The notes beneath the pieces were generated by a model, which saw nothing but the letters and a program-made list of their open reading frames with translations, searched no databases and had not been told where the DNA came from. A DNA stretch of 64,000 nucleotides, from assembly GCF_027942865.1 (NCBI RefSeq), contig NC_134520.1:4586501-4650500 (forward strand). The letters run 5' to 3'. This document shows positions 38,901 to 46,101 of this stretch, piece by piece; position 1 is the stretch's first letter, and each line of letters starts with the position of its first letter. The position numbers were made by a program, and so were the translations under genes. Origin of the DNA: Odontesthes bonariensis. Its lineage: Eukaryota > Chordata > Actinopteri > Atheriniformes > Atherinopsidae.

Positions 38901-40250
38901 ATTGGAGGGAGCTCATCAGCGCAGGAAGGTGCAGACAAAACAAACAAACTCGCGGCCCGTCGAGGAGAGGTGAGCCTCACACAGCTTCCATACGAGTGAA
39001 AAAGGCTCGTTTTCATTTTTATCAGTGGCCTTAACCACTGATATAAACATGGTCTGAATCAAAGGAAAATTAGTTCTTCTACAGTTTTACTGAGCCCGTT
39101 CCCACTTTTATGAGCCACACCTCTGCAAGCCCTCCCCAAAAACTGGGTTTTGAGTAGCTGTGTAGCCATGTTTTACACACACATGCTTTGGTTTAGTATA
39201 TATGACCTGTGGGCTGTGTCAGCTATACTTACAAACCAGATTAATAGAAGACTGCGTAGCTCGGTTACGGTTTTCCAGGTTTGTAGAGTTTTGTTTGGTA
39301 ATTTGAGAAACAATCTACATATTTGCATTTCAGGGAAAAGGAGGACAGTATGGCAGCAGCCGTCACCATGGTGACCAGCTCTACATATTACAGCACATCT
39401 GCTCCCAAAGCTGAGCTCCTCATCAAGATGAAGGACATGCAGGAGTACGAGGAAGAAGACTCTGAGGATGAATTGGACATCGATTTGGCCAACAAGAAGG
39501 TACCAAAGATCTCATCCATGTTAATGAAATTTGGATTTAGTCTTTTTTATTTTTTTGTTTTTTTTATGTTTTGTTCCTTTTTTTCATGCAGCAAGAGCTG
39601 ATCGACAGCCTCAGCAAGAAGCTCCAGGTGCTGCGAGACGCTAGGGAGAGCCTTCAGGAGGACGTCCTGGACAACAACGCTCTGGGAGACGAGGTGGAGG
39701 CCCGAGTCCAACAGGTCTGCAAACCTAACGAGCTGGACAAGTTCAGGATGTTTGTCGGGGATTTGGACAAGGTGGTGAGCCTGCTGCTGTCCCTCTCGGG
39801 CCGTCTGGCCAGAGTAGAGAACGCCCTCAACAGTCTGGAGGAGGATGCTACTCCTGAGGAGAGGGTGAGCAATCCACTGACGACCCAATGCATCTTTTTA
39901 AAAAAAAAAAAAAAAAAAGGTCTTGGTGTTTCCTTTGGAAGTCAAACATATCCTTTTTTTTGTTTTTTATTCCCCAGCGTACATTGACTGAGAAGAGGAA
40001 ACTGTTGATCCGACAGCATGAGGATGCAAAGGAGCTGAAGGAGAACCTGGACCGCAGAGAAGGTGTTGTTTATGACATCCTGTCTAACTACCTGCCCGAG
40101 GACAGCCTTACAGACTACGAGCACTTTGTGAAGATGAAGTCCGCGCTGATCATTGAGCAGCGCAAGCTCGAGGACAAAATCAAACTTGGTGAGGAGCAGC
40201 TTAAATGCCTGATGGACAGCCTGCCCATAGAACAGAGACTGGCCTTGTGA
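7863..40250 (+). CDS. shroom2: Shroom2, complete coding region in ten exons
   Basis: Actin-binding scaffold of apical junctions that recruits Rho kinase and drives apical constriction and endothelial or epithelial contractility. Exons: 7863-8060, 18447-18595, 30281-30403, 30741-33201, 33629-33714, 37250-37828, 38394-38969, 39334-39499, 39592-39864, 39978-40250. Total 4884 nt, an exact multiple of three, gives 1627 aa, close to human SHROOM2 (about 1616 aa). All introns are GT-AG with consistent phases. Domains: PDZ (about residues 35-116), the [11 protein letters not shown] and WHTRYDA segments, a proline run near 330, ASD1 motifs ([11 protein letters not shown] near 680; [11 protein letters not shown] near 750), and C-terminal ASD2 (about 1330-1627), the Rho-kinase-binding coiled coil. 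SHROOM2 rather than SHROOM1/3/4 is supported by WEQTNL...[12 protein letters not shown], the FAEYEARW motif and synteny with cldn34 and wwc3. Confidence 0.95.
11462..11690 (+). mobile_element. Degraded tRNA-derived SINE
   Basis: Starts ATGGCTCAGCTGGCAGAGTG (box A-like) and continues to GGAAGGTCTGCAATTCAGTC (diverged box B, normally GGTTCGAATC). The family-typical ACTGAACCCCACATTGCCC and a tail with GTGAATGTGTCAATGAGA follow. This layout is common in fish SINEs. Boundaries are approximate and no duplication was identified. Confidence 0.55.
12398..12600 (+). mobile_element. tRNA-derived SINE with perfect 10-bp target duplication
   Basis: Element flanked by ATCAAATACC at 12388-12397 and 12601-12610. 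The head GGTGGCGTAGTGGGTTAAGC carries a box A-like segment and GGTTCGACTCTC is the box B. A body with TGCTGCGTGTCTTCCCC and CACTGTCCTATCATTAAAGG follows, and the tail is AATAATAATA. The box A/box B spacing is that of a tRNA promoter, but the sequence does not fold as a tRNA with a CCA-type end, so it is a SINE. About 200 bp, plus orientation, same strand as shroom2. Confidence 0.85.
13985..14639. mobile_element. TTAA-flanked foldback element with 268-bp inverted arms (piggyBac-type, non-autonomous)
   Basis: Left arm 13985-14252 and right arm 14372-14639 are inverted copies with about seven mismatches by eye over 268 bp. The 119-bp spacer shows no coding potential. Both ends are AGGATAAGACCGG in inverted orientation and directly abut TTAA (13981-13984 and 14640-14643), the target and duplication of piggyBac-superfamily transposons. 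No transposase remains. In shroom2 pre-mRNA it could fold into a very long hairpin. Confidence 0.85.
14881..14917. repeat. T37 homopolymer
   Basis: Uninterrupted run of 37 T in shroom2 intron 1. No SINE or LINE body is attached on either side that I recognise. Confidence 0.9.
17410..17760. mobile_element. Degraded Tc1-like DNA transposon fragment
   Basis: Segments such as TTGGACTAAGATCAGGGTTT, CATTCTTTGG and TCCTGACCCAGATGCAGCAG with AGCACCACATTGTTT resemble, from memory, the transposase region of a Tc1/mariner family very common in fish. Heavily mutated and truncated with no open frame. Boundaries are rough. Confidence 0.45.
18447..18595 (+). CDS. shroom2: shroom2 coding exon 2 (second half of PDZ)
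   Basis: Starts after TTCCAG, ends at GTAGGT, 149 nt (phase 0 to 2). Encodes [20 protein letters not shown] and the helix around [16 protein letters not shown], which is the Shroom-specific PDZ C-terminal half. Confidence 0.93.
21056..21082. repeat. 11-bp perfect hairpin (GTGAGAATGCT / AGCATTCTCAC)
   Basis: Stem GTGAGAATGCT at 21056-21066, loop TAATC, and inverted AGCATTCTCAC at 21072-21082. The same motif recurs imperfectly upstream (GAGTGAGAATGCTGAAAAGC near 20048), and motifs of this kind are common in fish genomes, so it is probably the end of a degraded transposon covering part of 19.9-21.1 kb. Confidence 0.5.
21297..21929 (-). mobile_element. hAT-superfamily transposon remnant
   Basis: Inverted ends TAGGGCTGGGC and GCCCAGCCCTA are flanked by an identical 8-bp duplication GTTTTTAT (21289-21296 and 21930-21937), the hAT hallmark. 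Length is 633 bp. It keeps an N-terminal transposase fragment with a BED zinc finger on the minus strand but no catalytic domain, so it is internally deleted and non-autonomous. Two 12-bp palindromes with GTTAAC cores sit next to its right end. Confidence 0.88.
21421..21726 (-). pseudogene. hAT transposase N-terminal fragment with BED zinc finger
   Basis: 101-codon frame starting [16 protein letters not shown]-type finger is visible as [12 protein letters not shown]...LKYHLKAKH (C-X2-C then H-X4-H, residues about 27-52). BED fingers bind transposon ends. The downstream RNase H-like catalytic region is absent. Being inside a flanked mobile element, it is a relic rather than a host gene. Confidence 0.75.
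29160..29820 (-). mobile_element. 5'-truncated LINE (RT C-terminal end and 3' UTR)
   Basis: Minus-strand frame 29783-29517 reads [18 protein letters not shown], then [10 protein letters not shown] and [14 protein letters not shown]. This is the recognisable C-terminal tail of fish LINE reverse transcriptases. The 3' UTR (29516 down to about 29180) contains AC/AT-rich simple repeats (29338-29430) and AATAATAACAATA. A T-rich stretch on the plus strand marks the 3' end. Clade uncertain (L2-like suspected). Inserted antisense in shroom2 intron 2. Confidence 0.7.
30281..30403 (+). CDS. shroom2: shroom2 coding exon 3
   Basis: Starts after CTCTGCAG, ends at GTAACA, 123 nt (phase 2 to 2). Encodes [20 protein letters not shown] and ends with WHTRYDA, a linker conserved in Shroom proteins immediately after the PDZ. 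Confidence 0.9.
30404..30740 (+). other. shroom2 intron 3
   Basis: 337-bp intron between GTAACA and CCTCCAG. It is open in the frame of exon 4 from 30553 onward, which makes the exon look longer than it is. Its right end has a T-rich tract. Confidence 0.85.
30741..33201 (+). CDS. shroom2: shroom2 coding exon 4, giant central exon with ASD1
   Basis: 2461 nt starting after CCTCCAG and ending at GTGAGG. The open frame extends left of the acceptor to 30553, but that part is intron. Landmarks: [26 protein letters not shown], a PPPPPPP run then RSDSFAATR near 31283, [13 protein letters not shown], the ASD1 basic helix [11 protein letters not shown] near 32305, [19 protein letters not shown] near 32475, and [11 protein letters not shown] near 33020. 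ASD1 targets the protein to apical actin. A single exon holding most of the disordered middle is the normal Shroom arrangement. Confidence 0.95.
33202..33628 (+). other. shroom2 intron 4
   Basis: 427-bp intron from GTGAGG to ATTTACAG. No other feature seen. Confidence 0.85.
33629..33714 (+). CDS. shroom2: shroom2 coding exon 5
   Basis: Short 86-nt exon ([17 protein letters not shown]...) after ATTTACAG, ending at GTGAGT, phase 0 to 2. No recognised motif; supported by splice sites and perfect phase fit to both neighbours. Confidence 0.75.
33715..37249 (+). other. shroom2 intron 5 (3.5 kb)
   Basis: Non-coding. Only short simple repeats were noted (A-run near 34600, ACA trinucleotides near 34668, AATA units near 36332). 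No gene or recognisable transposon. Confidence 0.8.
37250..37828 (+). CDS. shroom2: shroom2 coding exon 6
   Basis: 579 nt after TTCCTCAG, ending at GTAAAA, phase 2 to 2. A low-complexity Pro/Ser-rich linker that ends with [20 protein letters not shown], a stretch conserved just before ASD2 in SHROOM2. Confidence 0.88.
37829..38393 (+). other. shroom2 intron 6
   Basis: 565-bp intron from GTAAAA to TGTTTCAG. Nothing else seen. Confidence 0.85.
38394..38969 (+). CDS. shroom2: shroom2 coding exon 7 (start of ASD2)
   Basis: 576 nt after TGTTTCAG, ending at GTGAGC, phase 2 to 2. Begins [20 protein letters not shown] and contains the ASD2 opening [13 protein letters not shown] followed by [15 protein letters not shown]2 binds the Shroom-binding domain of Rho kinase. 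Confidence 0.93.
38970..39333 (+). other. shroom2 intron 7
   Basis: 364-bp intron from GTGAGC to CATTTCAG. Nothing else seen. Confidence 0.85.
39334..39499 (+). CDS. shroom2: shroom2 coding exon 8 (ASD2)
   Basis: 166 nt after TGCATTTCAG, ending at GTACCA, phase 2 to 0. Contains [20 protein letters not shown], a core ASD2 block, then an acidic stretch [13 protein letters not shown]. Confidence 0.93.
39592..39864 (+). CDS. shroom2: shroom2 coding exon 9 (ASD2 coiled coil)
   Basis: 273 nt after TTCATGCAG, ending at GTGAGC, phase 0 at both ends. Encodes [17 protein letters not shown], then [20 protein letters not shown] and [18 protein letters not shown], the antiparallel coiled-coil dimer segment of ASD2. 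Confidence 0.95.
39978..40250 (+). CDS. shroom2: shroom2 coding exon 10 (end of ASD2, stop)
   Basis: Begins after TATTCCCCAG with [20 protein letters not shown] and ends at TGA 40248-40250. Includes [20 protein letters not shown], the most conserved part of ASD2. The C-terminus is LPIEQRLAL. Confidence 0.95.
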   Translation, partial: RTLTEKRKLLIRQHEDAKELKENLDRREGVVYDILSNYLPEDSLTDYEHFVKMKSALIIEQRKLEDKIKLGEEQLKCLMDSLPIEQRLAL

Positions 40251-41515
40251 GAACGCTGCATGGTCTGAAATGGCCCAAACTGAGTGAGAAAATGTGGCCA
40301 CGAGTTCCACTTGCTCTCTGTGTCCAGCAGAGGGGGACAAAGATTTGAATGGCAGACAGAAAGCCTGTCTAAAGAAGGACTGGTGCTTTTTCTTTTTCCT
40401 TTCTTTTTTTTTTTTTTTTTTTTTTGACACTGTGAGCATCAGGCCTTTGGACTGGATCACAATAATAGCATCACATGGACTCCCAGCATCTATAAGTAAC
40501 TCCTTTTTGAAAGATGTTGCTTTTCTTAGCATCGACCAACCACTATATGTTATGTATTAAATGCTATTTTTTGCTTTGTTGTACGTTTACTTTTTTTTTT
40601 TTTTTTTTTTTTTTTAGTAATTTATTGTAGCCTTTTGAATCTGTGCAGAAGGAGACAGTATTTTGTCGTCAGCGGATCGGAGTACCCAGGCCATGAGTAT
40701 TTATCATGTTTTTGCGTTTAAACAATTTCGCCCTGTAACCCTCTGTAAAATCCAAATATTTCTGTACACTCAACTCAAATTCAACGTCCATTAACGCAGA
40801 AACTAATGGCCTTTTTCTCACTACAATGTTTGTGAACTCACTTTCCTCACTGAAGAAGCATTTCCTCTGCCTTAAAGACGAGACGTAGCGACAGGGAGGC
40901 GTGCGGGTGCACCGGCCAGGCGAGTGTTCCTGTTCACAGAAGCTGTGCAAATACTTGAAGAGCACTCATTCAGCTTCACTAAACAGACGAAGCACATCTT
41001 ATTCAGACTTGAAGCTCCTCTAAATTCATCTTTTTGAAGTGCATGGAGAATCACCCAAACTACTATCAACACCTTCCGCTCTTGTTCTGCAGGTTGTTGT
41101 TTTTTTTTGTTTTGTTTTTTATTCACATTCAGAGTCTTGTCTATATTATGATATTACCACTTACAAGTTGACCGAGTGTTTGTGTATTTTACCTTAATTA
41201 ATTTACTTTGTTTAACGGAATGCTTTGTTACCACAGTTGTCACTTCTAGTTTCATTCAGACGCAAAAAAACATGCGTTCAGGTTTCTCATTTTGCTGCCA
41301 AATATGGAACAAAATGATTACAAAACATTGACTGATCTGATACTAGAATTTCCGACTTTATAGATGAAATCAGGCTCCCAGAAGTAAGGCCTAGTGGAGA
41401 ACGTTTGTTTGGCACGTTTGAGTTTGTCCTACACCTCATGCACTGCTACATCCTGACTCTTTAACACTTTGCCAGCTATGCTCCTTCTTATCAAATAAAG
41501 AGTCTGCTGAAATCC
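40251..41515 (+). other. shroom2: shroom2 3' untranslated region
   Basis: Non-coding sequence after the stop with several T homopolymers (about 40407-40426 and 40591-40615). An ATTAAA at about 40555-40560 and an AATAAA at 41494-41499 are candidate polyadenylation signals. The end is placed about 16 nt after the second, by inference. Confidence 0.6.
41494..41499 (+). promoter_or_regulatory. Polyadenylation signal AATAAA, probable shroom2 distal site
   Basis: Canonical hexamer in TCAAATAAAGAG about 1.24 kb after the stop codon, the first perfect AATAAA I see downstream of shroom2 on the plus strand. Confidence 0.5.
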
Positions 41516-43062
41516 CACCGAAGAGTTTGAAGGATTTCTTCTCAGCGTTTCACTCTGTCTCCAGCGTCAGTCATTAACTTCACCACACCCTTCGCTCTAC
41601 TGATAACATAGAGGGTAAAGACTTTGACATGGCATTGGTTTCCCGTTAAAATCCAGGTGTTACTGGTGTGTTATGTCACGCGCGGCTGGAGCCAAATGCG
41701 GACAGGTGCTCAGTTTGAGACTCATAACGAACACGTCTGAAGTTGGGACGCGTTAAGGTGAGTAAAAGAGCAAAATACAACAGACTTGTCTCTTCTTTTT
41801 TTTTGACCGTGTAACCTTCAGAGATTTTAGTGAACAGTCATTAACTGCGGAACAGCTTTGACACTTGAGCGGACTACACAGTTGTATTAAAGCACAGCAA
41901 AAAAAATTAAAAATTTGAGTCCAGACCTGTAAAATATTTAGGTAGTTGAAATCGAAAATATTGTTTTTATATCCTCACATGAAATTTTGGGACATAACTC
42001 TCAGAATTTCAAATACGGTGCTTGCTTTAGCTGCCATTTAATGTTACTCCGTTAATAATCTGAACATTTATCATCGTGCGCTTTGACAGATGAGTGGTGA
42101 CGACTGGATGGTAGCAAACGCTGTGCTGACTTTCATTTCCTTATTGTTGATCTCATTACCAGTGTTGCTGTGCCTCCACCAGGTGGGCTATAGAGGCACC
42201 CATAGTATTTAAAACTGGACTTTTCTTATGGATGCAGTTCCCAAAAGTATGGGATGATACCTTAGGAGGTTAACTTCACCACATGTTCCTTATGATTTTT
42301 GAAAATATGTGGAGCACCAGAAATCTGCTTAAATGAGATTGAAATAATCAGCATTTCATATATCTAAAGTCCAGTCCAGTTATGACCCGTCCACATCTCT
42401 CAGCATTACCTTAATATTCTTGTTTTCTTTGCCAATTAAATACATTTTCAAGGTTTGTGGTTAATCCAGAGCAATGGAGGCTCTGGTCATGGTAACTGGT
42501 TCCCTGTTGTTGTGTGACACTCACTAAAGACGTTTCAGTCGTTACTGCTGTCTATAATCACTAATATAATAGCTCATAAGTCTTAAAGTGTCTCATCTTA
42601 AGATGTTGGTTGTCGTTTTTTTTTAACTTTTTGTCTTGAATGTAATTCCTCCAAAATCCCTAAAATTTCCTGATTTGTTAACAAAGTATAAAGTAATCTT
42701 CAAAGACATCGGCAGGAATATCCAAGCCAGTCTGTTTTCAGCTGTTTGCTTAAAGGACATGCAGAGGGCCCATGAAGACTTCCAATTTATAGATTCTGTG
42801 TCAGAATTTTGAGATTCAACGTCAATATCTCGAGACATTATCTCATTATTTAGACTTGAAGGATCTTTTCATTTTTCTTTATTCACCAGTTACTGTTCAT
42901 TTTGGTGAAATGACCTTTTTAAAGTTTCTCAGAGGCAACAAAACAACACAGACTTTTTCTCCAAATTAAACATCCTATTTGTATTCACACAATCTTGCAC
43001 ATTTGTCTTTTCAGCAGGAGTGATGGCACACTACAGCACTCTGTCTCTTTGAATCTTTGCAG
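41516..43062. other. Intergenic region shroom2 to cldn34-like
   Basis: No coding frame or transposon recognised. It should contain the cldn34-like promoter and 5' untranslated exon, since a splice acceptor (CTTTGCAG) ends at 43062, but I cannot place them. Confidence 0.6.
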
Positions 43063-43077
43063 TCGCCCAGAACGGCA

Positions 43078-43818
43078 ATGATTTATCTGGTTCACACAGC
43101 TCACTGGCAGTTCCTAGGCCTGGTGACCGGGGTACTGGCATGGATCCTCACCATGGCAGCAGTCGGCATCGATGAGTGGCGGCTGTGGTACGTGGACGAT
43201 GTGTCCATCGTCACCTCAGGTGAAGCCTGGGTGGGTATCTGGAGGGCGTGTTTCCACAGCCACGCCTTTCCCAGTGCAGAGAACTGTCAGAGCATCAGCA
43301 TCTCGGGCACCTTCGTTCCACCTGAGATCCCCGTGGCCCAGGTGCTAATGATGCTCGCCGTGATCTCTGGCCTGGCGGGGAACATCAGTGCCGGAGCGGC
43401 CATCAGGTTGGCTTACTTCTCATTGGAAAATCGTAGCAACATCAGGACATTCTTTGCACTGGCGGGGGCGCTGTATGTGCTAACTGCGACGCTCTCTCTG
43501 GTCCCTCTGGTGTGGAACATGAGCTCTGTGCTGAACAACCACACCATAAACTTTCCTCCTGAGTACCAACTCCCTGCTGCTCCTATCAGGCAGAAAGTTG
43601 GCTCCGGAATAGGAGTGGGCATCTTCGCCTCCATCCTGATGCTTATAAGTGGCGTTCTCTGCCTGTACTACTGGTTTGCACGGAGGGCCCCTGAGCAAAC
43701 GCAGGGCCCACTCCACGGTCCCTGGACAGCAACAACACTGCCACAGAACTCTGATTTGTCTAAAAGAGATAGCCAGGGCATGGACAATCCTGCATTCCAC
43801 AGTGAAGAAATCTCATGA
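43078..43818 (+). CDS. cldn34: Claudin-34-like, single coding exon
   Basis: 246-aa four-pass tight-junction membrane protein. The start is the ATG at 43078 (MIYLVHTAHW); the frame runs up to 43057 but only with a TTG. A splice acceptor CTTTGCAG ends at 43062, so the exon is coding exon plus 15 nt of 5' UTR. TM segments: about residues 13-32 (FLGLVTGVLAWILTMAAVGI), TM2 around VAQVLMMLAVISGLAG, TM3 around FFALAGALYVLTATLSLVPL, TM4 around GIFASILMLISGVLCLYYWF. Loop 1 has the variant signature W37...G53-I-W55..C58...C70 instead of W-GLW-C-C. EWRLWY...GIWRAC resembles CLDN34, which adjoins SHROOM2/WWC3 in human. The C-terminus EEIS lacks the usual YV ending. Confidence 0.85.
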   Translation: MIYLVHTAHWQFLGLVTGVLAWILTMAAVGIDEWRLWYVDDVSIVTSGEAWVGIWRACFHSHAFPSAENCQSISISGTFVPPEIPVAQVLMMLAVISGLAGNISAGAAIRLAYFSLENRSNIRTFFALAGALYVLTATLSLVPLVWNMSSVLNNHTINFPPEYQLPAAPIRQKVGSGIGVGIFASILMLISGVLCLYYWFARRAPEQTQGPLHGPWTATTLPQNSDLSKRDSQGMDNPAFHSEEIS

Positions 43819-43941
43819 AGTTTTTATATCTCTTTTTCTTTATTTCTTTTTTTTTCCAGCTTTATCGTCCATGGGAAATTAAATAGACTGTGTCAAATGC
43901 CTGAAGAAAGGGACAGATTTTAGGCAAATTTAGGATCAAGA

Positions 43942-43969
43942 CGGTTAGCGATATGTTAATCGCTAACCG
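43942..43969 (+). other. Perfect 11-bp hairpin in the cldn34-like 3' region
   Basis: CGGTTAGCGAT (43942-43952), loop ATGTTA, ATCGCTAACCG (43959-43969). It lies 124 nt after the stop and before AATAAA at 44036-44041, so it would be in the mRNA 3' UTR. G+C-richer than its surroundings and not part of a repeat I know. It could be an RNA structure or a bidirectional terminator-like palindrome. Confidence 0.5.
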
Positions 43970-44035
43970 GGCTAAATAAGGGAATTAAAACTTAAAAACG
44001 AAAACCTTTCATCCTTACAGAATCAGAGCCTGAAG

Positions 44036-44041
44036 AATAAA
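44036..44041 (+). promoter_or_regulatory. Polyadenylation signal AATAAA, cldn34-like gene
   Basis: First canonical hexamer after the stop codon, 218 nt downstream, giving a compact 3' UTR. Confidence 0.55.
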
Positions 44042-44170
44042 AGTGGTTTAACCTTGACCATAGATTGAGTGTAAGATTAATTACACAATCATTGAAAAAC
44101 AAGCCTGGCGGTGCAAGGAGAGCACAAATGAATACGTTTCAACTTATGACAGATATGTAGACCAGTAGCA

Positions 44171-44214
44171 ATAAAAATGTTTTTATATATATATATATAT
44201 AAAAACATTTTTAT
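44171..44214. repeat. 44-bp perfect palindrome with (TA)n core
   Basis: ATAAAAATGTTTTTA, a TA run, then TAAAAACATTTTTAT form a perfect self-complementary 44-mer, followed by another TA run to about 44236. Palindromic AT-rich repeats like this are prone to cruciform extrusion and length change. Confidence 0.85.
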
Positions 44215-44729
44215 ATATATATATATATATATATATTATCTTTTTGCCTCAGACAGACGTTTTTTTGTCACTCAAGAGCAGCAGAAACAAGCTGTAAACA
44301 CTTTATCTCCTTTAAGTCAATACAGGTAACATGTTTGCCAAATTGCTGCTTATTTTTTCTCTTACTCATGTTGAGCATTCGTGTGAAGTCATATTTATGT
44401 CTATCTGATCATATGTTTTGGTCTTTATAATTAACTCAGGGCGGACGGTAGTTGGCTCAAGTTAGCGTTTAAAAGCTCAACTGTGTTCACCGTCCTGTCT
44501 CAACTATGCAGGTCCTCTGTTGTCTCCAGTGCGAACATACAGTGTCAGGGTTTGCAAGTTTAGCAGCTGAGAACTGGAGCTGCAGCTGGAGATTGGACTG
44601 AAAAAAAAAAAAAAAGTTTCAGTGCAATCTGTTGGTTTCCTTAGCTAGGAAATTGTTTTTGAATTGGCTCTATATGAACGAATTGGATTATTTTATGAAT
44701 AATTATGATTACAATTAATTGAATTCCAA

Positions 44730-44820
44730 TTGGCTTGAATTGGACTTTATTATCTAAGTGCCTTAAGATGACATTTGTTGTATTTGACGCTATATAAATA
44801 AAAATGAATTGAATTGAACA
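44730..44820 (+). mobile_element. 3' tail of a LINE/SINE family
   Basis: TGCCTTAAGATGACATTTGT, then GACGCTATATAAATAAA and GAATTGAATTGAA, form a 3' terminus very common in fish retroelements (L2-type LINEs and SINEs that share their tails). The body upstream is not recognisable. Confidence 0.5.
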
Positions 44821-45187
44821 TTTCCCCCAGATTTTTAAAAAATGGATTTTTAGCTTCTATTTAATTCTCGTTGGTCTATACTAATGCAGTCTCTCAATCT
44901 GGTCGAGTAAACTTGTGAGATCAGCTTTTGAGCTGTTTCGTGTTAAATTATGCTCACCAGCTAGCTAATGTTGTACGTCCTTTTGGGAGAGGGCCTCATC
45001 TTTTAGAGTTTTATGTTCCAAGGGTTTTCAAGCTCCCAGTTCAAAATTTTGTCAACACTCATAGACCTCACTCTTGTGCAATCAACTTTAACCCTAACAC
45101 CACTTGGGCTGAAATACAGGTTTGTCACCCACAAGCTGTTTTGTGAGTGATAATAATAATATCATAAAAGAAGGTTGGTGGTTGGTT

Positions 45188-46101
45188 GGTGCCCCCAATT
45201 CTTGAAACAATGTCAAATGCGAAAGAAAAAAAAACAGAATTCACTCGTTTGCGGGATCTCATGAAAAACATTCGCTCAACTTGAATTTGATCTCAGAAAC
45301 GTGTCTCGAAAAAGTTGGGACAGGGCCAACAACCCTCTGATGTTAGTCTGTAAACATCTGGCACCTGAGGAGGCCAGTTGTTGGACCTTTGGGATAAAAA
45401 AAGAAGGTTGGCTCATTCTCTGATACAGGATTCTAGCTGATCATCAGTCCTTCATCTTTGTCATTTTTTGTGTTTCATCATGCATCTTTTTTTTTTTCAA
45501 GTGGTGTAAGGTCTGGCCTTCAGGCACCTGGACTCTTCAACTATGAACAGATGCATTGTGGTGTAGCATTGTCTTGCTACAGTTTTCCATGTTGCTTCAG
45601 TCCATTTTAAATGAGCTTTGGTCCAGAGAAGACAGCAGGATCATGTTCGTATATGACTTTCTTTGTCTGATAGAGCTTCATCCTTTATCATCATATCATG
45701 TACTTTGGATGAAGGAATATTTCAAGTCTTTACAAATCTACGTTGAGGAACACTAACAATTTTCTCCGAATTTTTTTATATATCATTTTGCAAATTGTTG
45801 AACCTCTGCCCATGTTGTCTTCTGAAGGACTGCACAGTCATTTTAGTGCTTCTCTTTAATACCACTTACTTTTACAGCCTGTTGTTGCCCCTATCCCAAT
45901 TTTATCAGACACATATTGCTGCCATCTAATTAATGATGGGTCAATATTTCCTTGAAATAAGGAAATGTCTGATTTGTAACATTTGATTTGTTTTCTATGT
46001 GCTATTGTGAATAAAACATTGTTTGATGAAATTTGCAAATTGCATTCTACATTTATTTCCATTTCCCATAACTTTCCAGTATTTACAGAATGAGGGTTGT
46101 A
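45188..46101. mobile_element. Degraded Tc1/mariner-like DNA transposon
   Basis: The order of segments is that of a widespread fish repeat family I recognise: CCCCCAATTCTTG end, AAAAAGTTGGGACAGGGCC, AGTCTGTAAACATCTGG, GTGTAGCATTGTCTTGCTAC, CCATTTTAAATGAGCTTTGG, CACTTACTTTTACAGCCTG, TTGTGAATAAAACATTG, and right end GAGGGTTGTAA. Normal full copies are somewhat longer. This one is internally deleted and has no open transposase. Superfamily naming is from memory. Confidence 0.72.

Noticed and set aside
43057-43077. Upstream extension of the claudin-34-like frame
   Set aside because: It begins with TTG rather than ATG and overlaps a splice acceptor (CTTTGCAG to 43062), so the start was set at the ATG at 43078.
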